Source of the DNA: SBAX01 sp043806315
GTDB lineage: Bacteria > Planctomycetota > Phycisphaerae > UBA1845
Assembly (NCBI GenBank): GCA_043806315.1
Contig: JAZDHF010000280.1
Span: forward strand, 12,618 to 76,617
Reading direction: 5' to 3'
Length of the DNA: 64,000 nucleotides
The translations under genes and the position numbers were made by a program. How positions within the stretch are numbered: the first letter of the stretch is position 1; every line of letters begins with the position of its first letter. This document shows positions 52,071-59,665 of this stretch, piece by piece. Below the pieces are notes generated by a model that did not search any database, was not told the origin of the DNA, and saw only the letters and a program-made list of their open reading frames with translations.

Positions 52071-53306
52071 CGACGCCAGCCAGCGCAGGTGCGGGATGAC
52101 CTTCTTGCGCAGCGCGGCTCGGGAGCTGCTCTGCCCGTCCATGAGCGGTCGCCCGCGTCCGTCGGTTCGCTCGAATAGGGAATTATAGGCGAAGGCCGCG
52201 AAGTGCGTGCCCGTCCGCGCCGCTCGGTCCACCTGGGCCACGACCTTGCCCCCGTCGCGCTTGTCGAACATAACCCCCGTTACCACCGGCACCCGCGGGC
52301 GCATCGAGGTCCAAACCAACTGCCGCTGGGTGTAGACGCGCATGTCCGCGTCGTAGTTCATGGGATAGACCGCATCGACCAACCCCTCCGCGATCCACTG
52401 ACGGGCGTCCTGGAAGTGATTGCGCCTGGCCTGATCCGGCGACGCACCCACAGCCGAGGTGAGTTTGACCTTCGGATCGACCTGCCGAATCATACTGTGA
52501 AGATCGCGGACCACTTGCGTGACGGCTTCGGTCCGCCAGGCGTTCCATGCGCCCGGCGCCTGATCGGGCGTCCGACCGGTCGCGCGTTTGAACAATGCCA
52601 GCGTCCGTCGATCGCGAGGGTAATCCGGCACGCTCGATCCGGGCGGATAGGAGTTGTTCCACTCGTTGGCGAAACGCATGTAGTCGAGGTGTAGCCCGTC
52701 AATGGGATAGTTCGCGACGATCTCGCGCATGACGGCCACGAGATACTTCCGCACTTCGGGGTAGCAGGGATTCACGCTGCAATACCACCCCAGCGGTTGC
52801 CGCCGCCCCCAGGCGTCATGCCAAAACCATTCCGGATGGGCGTTGTAGAGTTGTCGGGGATTGCCCGGCGGTTTGTTGCCCCGCCAACCGGGGATCACGT
52901 TCACCCAGGCGTGCAGGCTGAGTCCCCGTCGGTGGGCCTCCTTGCAGGCGACGCCCAGCGGATCGAAGCCCGGGTCGCGCCCGCCGAGCTCATCGGCCCA
53001 GGGCTCGATCTTCGAGGGGTAACAGACCGTGCCAGCGCCGCGAACTTGAAAGAGGACCGTGTTGAACCCCGCGCTCTTGCAGTTGTCCATCACCCGGGCG
53101 ATGTCGGCGGGCGACTTGTAATCCCATCGTGTCACCCAGATGGCACGGATCGGCTGCGAACCGTACCTGCCGAAAAGTGTGAACCGCCCGCCGTGGCAAC
53201 CCGTCGAAACGAGCGTCGCGACGAGGATCAGCGAAACCCGCCCCCAGCGGGAGATGAAACGACCGCATCGTGTACCTTGGGTCCGCTCGTCCATGATCTT
53301 GTTCAT
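52068..53306 (-). CDS. GHL10-type glycosyl hydrolase-like lipoprotein
   Basis: 412 residues. The signal peptide RVSLILVATLVSTGC has a lipobox. The body is a TIM-barrel of the GHL10 (DUF4015/YngK-like) family: IRAIWVTRWDYKSPADIARVM, FNTVLFQVRGAGTVCYPSK, LSLHAWVNVIPGW, VNPCYPEVRKYLVAVMREIV, YPIDGLHLDYMRF and a C-terminal DAVYPMNYDADM. GGAGG precedes the ATG at 53306. An outer-membrane glycan hydrolase, perhaps acting on wall or surface polymer, is the best guess; the adjacent murQ supports a wall link. Confidence 0.85.
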   Translation of the reverse strand: MNKIMDERTQGTRCGRFISRWGRVSLILVATLVSTGCHGGRFTLFGRYGSQPIRAIWVTRWDYKSPADIARVMDNCKSAGFNTVLFQVRGAGTVCYPSKIEPWADELGGRDPGFDPLGVACKEAHRRGLSLHAWVNVIPGWRGNKPPGNPRQLYNAHPEWFWHDAWGRRQPLGWYCSVNPCYPEVRKYLVAVMREIVANYPIDGLHLDYMRFANEWNNSYPPGSSVPDYPRDRRTLALFKRATGRTPDQAPGAWNAWRTEAVTQVVRDLHSMIRQVDPKVKLTSAVGASPDQARRNHFQDARQWIAEGLVDAVYPMNYDADMRVYTQRQLVWTSMRPRVPVVTGVMFDKRDGGKVVAQVDRAARTGTHFAAFAYNSLFERTDGRGRPLMDGQSSSRAALRKKVIPHLRWLAS

Positions 53307-53350
53307 GGTTGCCCTCCATAGCAAGTTTGTGGCACCGCCTTCCAGGCCGT

Positions 53351-53410
53351 GTGTCGTGTGCCGCGGCTGTGTCAGCCGTGGACGCCACTGCCGACACGGC
53401 AGTGGCACAC
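53351..53410. repeat. Pair of GTGCCACTGC-type palindromes upstream of the GHL10 gene
   Basis: CCGCGGCTGTGTCAGCCGTGG (about 53360-53381, written here as two GC-rich halves) and CCACTGCCGACACGGCAGTGG (53385-53405) lie between the end of murQ and the GHL10 gene. They resemble the palindromes at 48748 and 56900. Confidence 0.65.
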
Positions 53411-53413
53411 TCT

Positions 53414-54328
53414 CTACCCGATCGTGCCCGCCGAATCAATGATCCGCCCGACGTGTCCATCCGCCTCCTTCAGCATTGCTTCGGCAGTCGGTCGATCGAC
53501 CCGTCGAGCGTGCATCACCAGGGCGGTCTTGACCCGCCCTCCGGCGGCCTCCAACAACGCCCTGGCGTCGTCCCGTCCCAGCCCGGTGATCGTCTGGATC
53601 ATCCGCGTCCCTCGATCGACCAGCTTGGCGTTGGCCCGCGTGTTCACGTCCACCATCAGGTTCTGGTAGACCTTGCCCACCTGGACCATGGCGATGGTGC
53701 TGACCATGTTAAGGACCATCTTGGTGGCCGTTCCGGCTTTCATGCGTGTGCTGCCCGTGACCGCCTCCGGCCCGGTCACAACCCGGATGGACACGTCGGC
53801 GTCATCGCCTGCTTGGTCCTTCGGGACGCAGGCCAGAAAGACCGTTTTCGCCCCGCGTTGCTTCGCTCGACGAAGCGCACCGTGGACGAAGGGCGTGGTC
53901 CCGCCGGTGGCGACGGCGAAAACCACGTCGTTGGGACCGACCGCTTTCTCTTCCATCGCGGCTTCACCGTGCTCCGGATGGTCCTCGGCCCCTTCGACGC
54001 TCCGGGTCAACGCCTCGATCCCGCCGGCTATGACGCCTTGCACGGTCTTGGGGTCCGAGAGGAAAGTCGGCGGGCACTCCGTAGCGTCAAGGACGCCGAG
54101 CCGCCCACTGGTGCCCGCACCGACGTAGATCAACTGTCCGCCCGTGCGAAAGGCTGCGACGACCAGCTCGATCGCCCGACAAATATCGTCCCGCGCCGCG
54201 GCAACGGCGCTCGCAACCCCGGCGTCCTCGCGGTTGATGAGGTCGAACGCTTCGGGGATGGACAGGCGATCGAGGTGCTGTGACCGGGGGTTGCGATGTT
54301 CGGTGGTCAGATGTCCGCGATCGTCCAT
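53414..54328 (-). CDS. murQ: N-acetylmuramic acid 6-phosphate etherase MurQ
   Basis: 304 residues, near the 298 of the E. coli enzyme. The N-terminus LTTEHRNPRSQHLDRLS is typical. The SIS domain shows YVGAGTSGRLGVLDATECPPTF, GPNDVVFAVATGGTTPFV and GSTRMKAGTATKMVLNMVST; the catalytic Glu lies in this family's GxxEAxTRS region (GGIEALTRSVEGAED). It cleaves the lactyl ether of MurNAc-6-phosphate to GlcNAc-6-phosphate during wall recycling. The start at 54328 (MDDRGHL) was preferred to an upstream in-frame start at 54415. Together with the ROK kinase and GHL10 gene it forms a plausible recycling cluster. Confidence 0.93.
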   Translation of the reverse strand: MDDRGHLTTEHRNPRSQHLDRLSIPEAFDLINREDAGVASAVAAARDDICRAIELVVAAFRTGGQLIYVGAGTSGRLGVLDATECPPTFLSDPKTVQGVIAGGIEALTRSVEGAEDHPEHGEAAMEEKAVGPNDVVFAVATGGTTPFVHGALRRAKQRGAKTVFLACVPKDQAGDDADVSIRVVTGPEAVTGSTRMKAGTATKMVLNMVSTIAMVQVGKVYQNLMVDVNTRANAKLVDRGTRMIQTITGLGRDDARALLEAAGGRVKTALVMHARRVDRPTAEAMLKEADGHVGRIIDSAGTIG

Positions 54329-54444
54329 AACGGTTGCGCCAGCTTGCCGTCCGCTGCATACTGTATTCGCCCACCCTGTAGGCACAACCACGTGTCCAGG
54401 ATACGATTTCGCCATCGGAATTCCCTGGACTGACGAGATTCCAT

Positions 54445-54472
54445 TTGACTTTTGTTCGTAATCTTACGAACA
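54445..54472 (+). promoter_or_regulatory. Promoter with inverted-repeat operator of the toxin-antitoxin operon
   Basis: TGTTCGTAA-TC-TTACGAACA (54453-54472) is a perfect inverted repeat. A -35 box TTGACT lies at 54445-54450, and a plausible but weak -10 would fall within or just after the repeat. The toxin start is 17 nt further on. This is the expected place for binding by the antitoxin's helix-turn-helix domain and autorepression. Confidence 0.65.
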
Positions 54473-54488
54473 TAGAAGGGAGGCGCCA

Positions 54489-54866
54489 GTGCCGCCCATT
54501 GACGTGCTGTTCTATCGAGAGAAAGATGGCCGCGTTCCGATGGTCGAGTGGCTTGACGACCTTCCGCCGAAAGCGCGAACGAAGTGCGTTTACGCCCTTG
54601 AGCGGTTGGCGGATCTCGGGTACGAACTTCGGCGGCCCGCCGCGGACTACCTGAGGGACGGGATCTACGAGCTTCGAGTTGGCTGGCAGGGCGTGAATTA
54701 CCGAATGCTATACTTCTTCCATGATCGGGCGGTTGCGATCGTTTCTCACGGGATTCTGAAAGAGCGCAGGGTTCCGCCGCGAGAGATCGAACGAGCGATC
54801 AATAGAAGGATGGAGGTTAAGCACGACCCGATACGGCACACGCTCCGACCGGGACCACGGAAATGA
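54489..54866 (+). CDS. RelE/HigB-like toxin (Gp49 family)
   Basis: A 125-residue protein of the phage-derived Gp49-like / HigB family: FYREKDGRVPMVEWLDDLPPKARTK, a central LRDGIYELRVGWQGVNYRMLYFF and the C-terminal VSHGILKERRVPPREIERA. These toxins are ribosome-dependent mRNA endonucleases of the RelE fold. The start is GTG with GGGAGG 8 nt upstream. The toxin gene comes before the antitoxin gene, as in higBA. It overlaps the antitoxin by 4 nt. Confidence 0.85.
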   Translation: MPPIDVLFYREKDGRVPMVEWLDDLPPKARTKCVYALERLADLGYELRRPAADYLRDGIYELRVGWQGVNYRMLYFFHDRAVAIVSHGILKERRVPPREIERAINRRMEVKHDPIRHTLRPGPRK

Positions 54867-55204
54867 AAAAAAAATCTTCCAAGGGACGCTCCTCGCGTTC
54901 CCCGACGATCCAGTATCTGTACGACCGTTACATCGGCGATGACCCTGAGCGCCTGGGCTGGATAGAGGAGGCGCGAGTCAACATGGACATCGCCCAGAAG
55001 ATTTACGACCTCCGTACAAAGGCCGGGCTGTCCCAACGGGCGCTCGCCCGGCTGGTCGGCACGACCGCGTCCGTGATTTGTCAACTCGAGGACGCCGACT
55101 ACGAGGGCCACTCGCTTTCCATGCTTCGGCGAATCGCCGCCGCACTCGACAAGCGCGTGGATATCCGGTTCGTCCCGCTCAAGCGGAAGGCTCGATCGGC
55201 GTAG
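54863..55204 (+). CDS. XRE-family antitoxin (HigA-like)
   Basis: 113 residues, with a helix-turn-helix at residues of about 48-103: IYDLRTKAGLSQRALARLVG, then TASVICQLEDADYEGHSLSM and LRRIAAALDKRVDIRFV. The N-terminus is Lys/Ser-rich and basic. It should neutralise the HigB-like toxin encoded just upstream and repress the operon through the inverted repeat at 54453-54472. Start and spacing (ATGA overlap) fix the pairing. Confidence 0.85.
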   Translation: MKKKSSKGRSSRSPTIQYLYDRYIGDDPERLGWIEEARVNMDIAQKIYDLRTKAGLSQRALARLVGTTASVICQLEDADYEGHSLSMLRRIAAALDKRVDIRFVPLKRKARSA

Positions 55205-55332
55205 AGTGTTCGCCAATCAGAGGTTCAAGAATGGAAGCGAATGCGACGAAGAATGAACGTCCCGGCGCTGATACGAGGCACCACGACCGTGTCGGCAATG
55301 GCCGTCGCGGCGTATAGAACCCTGCCGCACTC

Positions 55333-56028
55333 TTACGAGGTCAGCTCGACATCCCAATAGGCCGTGTCGAGGAATTGTCTCCACGACGAGTAGCGGTGAT
55401 CGGCCAGGCTGATGCTCACCACCGGATTGCGGCGGGGTTTGTGCGGCGGATGGATCAATTGCAGGTGCGCCTGCGACGGCGTCCGACCGCCCTTGCGCAC
55501 GTTGCACTTCAGGCAGGCGCACACGACGTTCTCCCAGCACGTCGTCCCGCCCAGCGAACGCGGGATCACGTGATCCAGGCTCAGGTGCGACGAGCCGTGC
55601 CGCTTGCCGCAGTATTGGCAGGTGTTGTTGTCGCGGGCGAAGAGGTTCCGCCGGTTGAACTTGACGTCCTGCTTGGGCAGCTTGGCGAAGGTCAGGACGC
55701 GGACAATCCGCGGCACGACCAGATCGAACCGAACCGTCCGAATCCAGTCATGGGCGTCAGGCTCGAACTCCTTCTTGAACGCGCTCAGCTCCGCCCAATC
55801 CGCGAAGTCGTAGGAGAGGTAGCGCCCGTCCTCGACGCTGACGATCTCGGCGATGGGCTTTTGCTCATGGTCGCGCTTGAAGAGAAGCGTGAACGCCCGC
55901 CGCACGCTGACCACGCGCATGGCCATGTAGTGCGCATTGAGCAGCAGAACGTTGCTGTCCAGGTACGAAGCCGGATTGACCGCAGCGCTGGCCGCGAAGA
56001 CTCTTGCTCCTCCCAAAGAACCGCTCAC
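55333..56028 (-). CDS. HNH endonuclease family protein
   Basis: 231 residues with the HNH core: CQYCGKRHGSSHLSLDHVIPRSLGG, then WENVVCACLKCNVRKGGRTP, including the metal-binding Cys pairs and the DH catalytic region. The N-terminal part (SNVLLLNAHYMAMRVVSVRRAFTLLF) is the usual one for the planctomycete/cyanobacterial HNH family that lies outside restriction systems. The start is GTG (56028) with GAGGG upstream. Its biological target is unknown. Confidence 0.88.
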   Translation of the reverse strand: MSGSLGGARVFAASAAVNPASYLDSNVLLLNAHYMAMRVVSVRRAFTLLFKRDHEQKPIAEIVSVEDGRYLSYDFADWAELSAFKKEFEPDAHDWIRTVRFDLVVPRIVRVLTFAKLPKQDVKFNRRNLFARDNNTCQYCGKRHGSSHLSLDHVIPRSLGGTTCWENVVCACLKCNVRKGGRTPSQAHLQLIHPPHKPRRNPVVSISLADHRYSSWRQFLDTAYWDVELTS

Positions 56029-56100
56029 GACTCGCCCTCACCCTCTCTCCCGGCATTCGATTCTAGCCCTCCCGAAAACGAAACACAATGGTTTTCCGGG

Positions 56101-56874
56101 TTATCGGGCAAGATCCTCAAACGGTCGGGGTCTGCCCGGCCTTTGGGGTTGCGATCCGGCCCAGGTTCCCTCCGCGGTCATGGCGGATTCGCGCTGGGCC
56201 TGGGCCGCCTCCGCCGCGACGTGCTCCCCGTAACACTCCGCGATTCGGTGGGCCGCCCAGACTACGTCGTCCGTGACTTGGCACAGGTCGAGGTCGTGCT
56301 CGGCGATGTAGGCCCATTGCCCGGCCTGATACTTCCGCATCCAATCCAGCAGCGGCGACCAGAACTCGCTCCCGATCAGAATCACCGGGAACGGCTCGGA
56401 CTTGCCGGTCTGGATGAGGGTCATGGACTCGAAGAACTCATCGAGCGTGCCAAACCCGCCGGGGAAGCAGACGAAGGCCACCGCGTATTTGACGAACATG
56501 ACCTTGCGGCAGAAGAAGTAGCGAAAGTCGAGGGAGACATTCTGATAGCGGTTGGCCACCTGCTCAACGGGCAGATAAATGTTCAACCCGACGCTCACCC
56601 CGCCGGCCTCGATCGCACCCTTGTTCGCCGCCTCCATGATTCCCGGCCCGCCGCCGGTAATGACGGCGAAGCCGTGTCCGACCAGTTCCCGCCCGAGCTG
56701 CTCGGCCATCGCATAGTTCGGGTGGTCCGGGCCGCTCCGCCCCGATCCGAAGACCGACACCGCGGGCGGCACTTGCGACATGGTCTCAAACCCCTCGACG
56801 AACTCCGACATGATCCGAAAGACCCGCCAGGTCTCATCCGCGGGCTTCCGATGACGTATGAATCGGTTGGGCAT
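56101..56874 (-). CDS. TIGR00730/LOG-family Rossmann protein
   Basis: 257 residues. The LOG-type motifs are GGGPGIMEAAN (nucleotide loop) and PGGFGTLDEFFE (catalytic region with Glu). Family members are cytokinin-activating phosphoribohydrolases or nucleotide 5'-monophosphate nucleosidases. The start at 56874 (MPNRFIRHRKP) was chosen because upstream in-frame residues (PLLLSSGG, PLLKSSGT) are just translated palindrome DNA. The C-terminal 50 residues are Gln/Ala-rich and unlike the core. Confidence 0.88.
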   Translation of the reverse strand: MPNRFIRHRKPADETWRVFRIMSEFVEGFETMSQVPPAVSVFGSGRSGPDHPNYAMAEQLGRELVGHGFAVITGGGPGIMEAANKGAIEAGGVSVGLNIYLPVEQVANRYQNVSLDFRYFFCRKVMFVKYAVAFVCFPGGFGTLDEFFESMTLIQTGKSEPFPVILIGSEFWSPLLDWMRKYQAGQWAYIAEHDLDLCQVTDDVVWAAHRIAECYGEHVAAEAAQAQRESAMTAEGTWAGSQPQRPGRPRPFEDLAR

Positions 56875-56899
56875 TTCCCTATTCCTCGCTTTGGTGAGG

Positions 56900-56973
56900 G
56901 TGCCACTGCTCTTGAGCAGTGGTTTCAGTTTGGAGCCGATGGTGACCCCGCCACTGCTCAAGAGCAGCGGCAC
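56900..56973. repeat. Inverted pair of GTGCCACTGCTC palindromes
   Basis: GTGCCACTGCTCTTGAGCAG (56900-56919) and CCACTGCTCAAGAGCAGCGG (56951-56970) are two palindromic copies in the gap upstream of the LOG gene, 30 nt apart. Each is itself a hairpin. The same core occurs at 48748 and 53351. Confidence 0.75.
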
Positions 56974-57004
56974 ATCGTCAAGCGGCAATCGAAGGGAGAA
57001 CCGA

Positions 57005-57586
57005 CTACAGGTTCTCGACGAACAGCGCTTTGCCGCGTTGGGCGCGCATGTTGGTCCGCACGGCCTCGGCCACCTTCTCCGCGTTGTCGATGCCTTCGAT
57101 CACCATCAGACGATCGGACACGTCGGTCGATAGCAGCGACACCGTCCCCACTCCGAAGACTCGATCCAGCAGCGTTTTTTCCACGCGCACGTCGTCGACC
57201 CGGATCAGCTCGGTCTGATCGATGGTCTGACGGAGGATGCCCCGTTCGACGAAAATCCGTTGCGAAGTCAATCGGTAGCGACGACTGATGATGCGAAGAA
57301 AGACGGGAATGACGAAGATCAACGCGGATACCGCGACGCCCCCCAGCACCGTATAGATCACCCCCGATAGACCGAGCCACTTCTTGGCGGACGCGAGCCA
57401 ACCGATCAAGGCCGCGAAGAGTACGTTGGCGGCGATCCATAACCCGACCCGCCCGGCGTGGTGTTTCCAGCTCGTTCGCCCGGTCCATAGTTCGCTCTCC
57501 GGTGGTGCGGGCTGGGCGGTTCCGGCCGCACCGGCTTCCGGCGCAAGTCGAGACGACGGGGTTTCTGAAACGGCGTTAGTTTCCAT
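57005..57586 (-). CDS. Membrane protein with bacterial PH domain (bPH2)
   Basis: 193 residues. After a Pro/Ala-rich N-terminus come two hydrophobic spans (VGLWIAANVLFAALIGWL and LSGVIYTVLGGVAVSALIFVIPVFL), then a bPH2 (DUF304) domain: RYRLTSQRIFVERGILRQTIDQTELIRVDD with TLLDRVFGVGTVSL. GGAG precedes the start at 57586. Related proteins are the YdbT/YdbS type with unclear roles at the membrane. Confidence 0.85.
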   Translation of the reverse strand: METNAVSETPSSRLAPEAGAAGTAQPAPPESELWTGRTSWKHHAGRVGLWIAANVLFAALIGWLASAKKWLGLSGVIYTVLGGVAVSALIFVIPVFLRIISRRYRLTSQRIFVERGILRQTIDQTELIRVDDVRVEKTLLDRVFGVGTVSLLSTDVSDRLMVIEGIDNAEKVAEAVRTNMRAQRGKALFVENL

Positions 57587-57882
57587 GGAATCACTCCTTC
57601 GACCGGGGATATCATAGCGGACTCGGCGTGGGCATGCACCTGACGGCTGTGCGGGCGTCAGAAACAAGGCAAGACGCTCCGGTCGCCGGCGCTCCCGGCT
57701 CTGATGGGACCGGCGAATCCGGCTGGTTACGTTGTTCTACCGGCCGCACCTTTGACCGCGAAAACGCGGCTCACACGCGGCGAAAGAATCTCGGGTTGAC
57801 GATGGCGCCGATTTGCCGTACTTCATGCCGATCGACGGATCGGGCGTGGGGTAGGCGGATGGGGGTGGAGTAGGGCGAAGTA

Positions 57883-58098
57883 ATGGGCAAACTACCTTTC
57901 GTTGCGGGCCTCTTCTGGAAGACCCTCGTCGTGGTCGTCGTCCTCGTCGTGGTCACGTGGTTTCTCATCGTTCGGCTCGGTGGTTACCAGATGACCGCCG
58001 CGGACTACGGGGGGACCACCATCAGCACGGTTCTTTTCGCCTATCTGGTCCACCTGTGGCTGATGCCGGGCGGTCCCCATCAGGATCCGCCGGAATAG
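57883..58098 (+). CDS. Small membrane protein (71 aa)
   Basis: Two hydrophobic spans (LVVVVVLVVVTWFLIV and TISTVLFAYLVHLWLM) and a short polar loop. It starts at an ATG with GGGCGAAG upstream and no clear Shine-Dalgarno site. Its 3' end overlaps by 77 nt the 3' end of the convergent glycosyltransferase gene. The family is unknown, and its coding status is moderate because the overlap is long. Confidence 0.45.
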   Translation: MGKLPFVAGLFWKTLVVVVVLVVVTWFLIVRLGGYQMTAADYGGTTISTVLFAYLVHLWLMPGGPHQDPPE

Positions 58099-59464
58099 CC
58101 CGCCCAACCGGCAACAACGCGACGACGATCAGCAGCGGGATCATCAGTACACGGAACCGGGGGTCCGTTTGCGGCGTGGTCGCCAGCAGCAAGGCCAGCG
58201 TACAGGCCAAGGGAAAGAAGCCCGCCTCGAACCCCATTCGCCCTCGCCCCAGTCTCACGACGGCTGCCGCACAGAGCAATAGGTACAGCGCGCCGACCGC
58301 GGCGGATCGCAATCGGTTCACCTCCACCCCGTTCGGCGGCCACAGGGCGAGATCAAGTGGGAAGGTGAGAATCGACCCACATCTTGCCAAATAGCACGCC
58401 AGCGTGCTCCACGGCGACGCGGAAAGCTGCGCCAGCCCGATGGACTCCAACTCGCCCGAGATTCGGAACGAGTCGACCGTCGTCCTGTTTCCCTGGGCGA
58501 GGTTGGGCCAGGTCAACTCCTTCTGTTGCTCGATCGGCAGGTCATAGAAACGGAGTTGGAGTTCCTTGTCGATCGACTCCCAGATGGGATGAGGTTCCTC
58601 CCGCCGATCCGGACTCAACGAGGTCTCCAGATAGCGGTCCGCCGTTAGACCCTCGCGCCATAAGGCGACCTCCGTGGCCTTGAAGTAGGCGAGGACGACT
58701 CCACCTTGATAGGTCAGGGCAAAATGACCGGCCAGCGGTTCATTCCGCACCATCCACGGCGCGATCGCCGCGGCACACCCCGAAATGAAAAGGATCCCCG
58801 CTCCGAACACGGCCATGCCCGTCCCGGCGATCCGGCGCGGTGTTCGCCGCACGGCCGCAAGGATGATCCCCCCGAACGCGGCCACAGGAACCAGGATCGC
58901 CCCAGGCCAGGTGAGCACCAAGAACCCGCACAACCCGCCCAACAGCGCGAACCGCCAGACCTTTCCGCTCCCGATCGCCCTCAGCCACGCCCACCAGGTC
59001 AACAAGACGACCGTCATGAGCCACGTCGTGGACAGCAGCCACAGGGAGTAGAACAAGTGATACGGTTCGAGGAGAAACAACACGGCGGCCAGCGCGGCTC
59101 GCCTATCGCTCATCCATCCGCGCGCCAGACGGAACACAAGGAGCACGTTGAGGGCGGACAGAACCTGTTGTACGAGGACGAGTGTTGCCGGGGATTTCCC
59201 GAAGAGGAGCATGGCCGTCGCCAGGAACAAGGGGTATCCCGGCGTGCGCCAGGTATCGGGCTTGAACGGCGGTTCCGCGTTCTGGCTGAACGCGCCGTGC
59301 TCGACGAGGTTCTCGGCGATGGCGTAGAACTCGTCGCAGTCCAGCGAGCGGAAGGCGTAGCCCTGGATCGAACCGGTTTGCAGGTGCACTGCGATGAGGG
59401 CCGCGGCATGCACGAGGAGCGCGGCGCCCGCCAACATAAGGGTGTAGCGCAGATCGGATCGCAT
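58022..59464 (-). CDS. Polytopic membrane glycosyltransferase (PMT/ArnT type)
   Basis: 480 residues with about ten spans. The first periplasmic loop contains LDCDEFYAIAENLVEHGAFS, with the acidic pair expected in PMT/ArnT-type sugar transferases, and the RTPGYPLF motif follows (DTWRTPGYPLFLA). It likely uses a polyprenyl-phosphate sugar on the outer face of the membrane. The C-terminal 20 residues (DPDGDRPASATGGPDRRKEP) are hydrophilic and overlap a convergent small gene. It is a second member of the same family as the protein at 28691-30229, with little sequence identity. Confidence 0.78.
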   Translation of the reverse strand: MRSDLRYTLMLAGAALLVHAAALIAVHLQTGSIQGYAFRSLDCDEFYAIAENLVEHGAFSQNAEPPFKPDTWRTPGYPLFLATAMLLFGKSPATLVLVQQVLSALNVLLVFRLARGWMSDRRAALAAVLFLLEPYHLFYSLWLLSTTWLMTVVLLTWWAWLRAIGSGKVWRFALLGGLCGFLVLTWPGAILVPVAAFGGIILAAVRRTPRRIAGTGMAVFGAGILFISGCAAAIAPWMVRNEPLAGHFALTYQGGVVLAYFKATEVALWREGLTADRYLETSLSPDRREEPHPIWESIDKELQLRFYDLPIEQQKELTWPNLAQGNRTTVDSFRISGELESIGLAQLSASPWSTLACYLARCGSILTFPLDLALWPPNGVEVNRLRSAAVGALYLLLCAAAVVRLGRGRMGFEAGFFPLACTLALLLATTPQTDPRFRVLMIPLLIVVALLPVGRAIPADPDGDRPASATGGPDRRKEPC

Positions 59465-59536
59465 CGCCCAGGGATTCTATCGAGAAGGGGGCGGTTGTCG
59501 CCGCTTGTCCGTCCCGTCGTGCCGGGACGACACGAC

Positions 59537-59602
59537 CCATCCGAACCCCAAGCGCAAGCGCGGGGTCTTGGCCCGTCGCTCGCGCTCCGGGTTCGGATCA
59601 GA
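59537..59602. repeat. Inverted GAACCCCAAGCGC element
   Basis: CCGAACCCCAAGCGCAAGCG (about 59542-59561) faces CGCTCGCGCTCCGGGTTCGG (59578-59597) around a short loop. It is a palindromic relative of the GGGGTTCTGA elements at 25095 and 35583. It lies between the glycosyltransferase gene and the FG-GAP lipoprotein gene. Confidence 0.65.
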
Positions 59603-59665
59603 CATCGTCACCCCGTTGACGCATGACCGGTGAACCCGGCGCATGGGCGCTGCGCAGGCGTCACG

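Noticed and set aside
56875..56988. N-terminal extension of the LOG-family protein
   Set aside because: Residues PLLLSSGG and PLLKSSGT are translations of the GTGCCACTGCTC palindromes; the ATG at 56874 fits better.
55375..57288. A 637-residue plus-strand frame
   Set aside because: It spans the HNH, LOG and bPH2 genes on the opposite strand, all with clear family motifs, and has no motif of its own.
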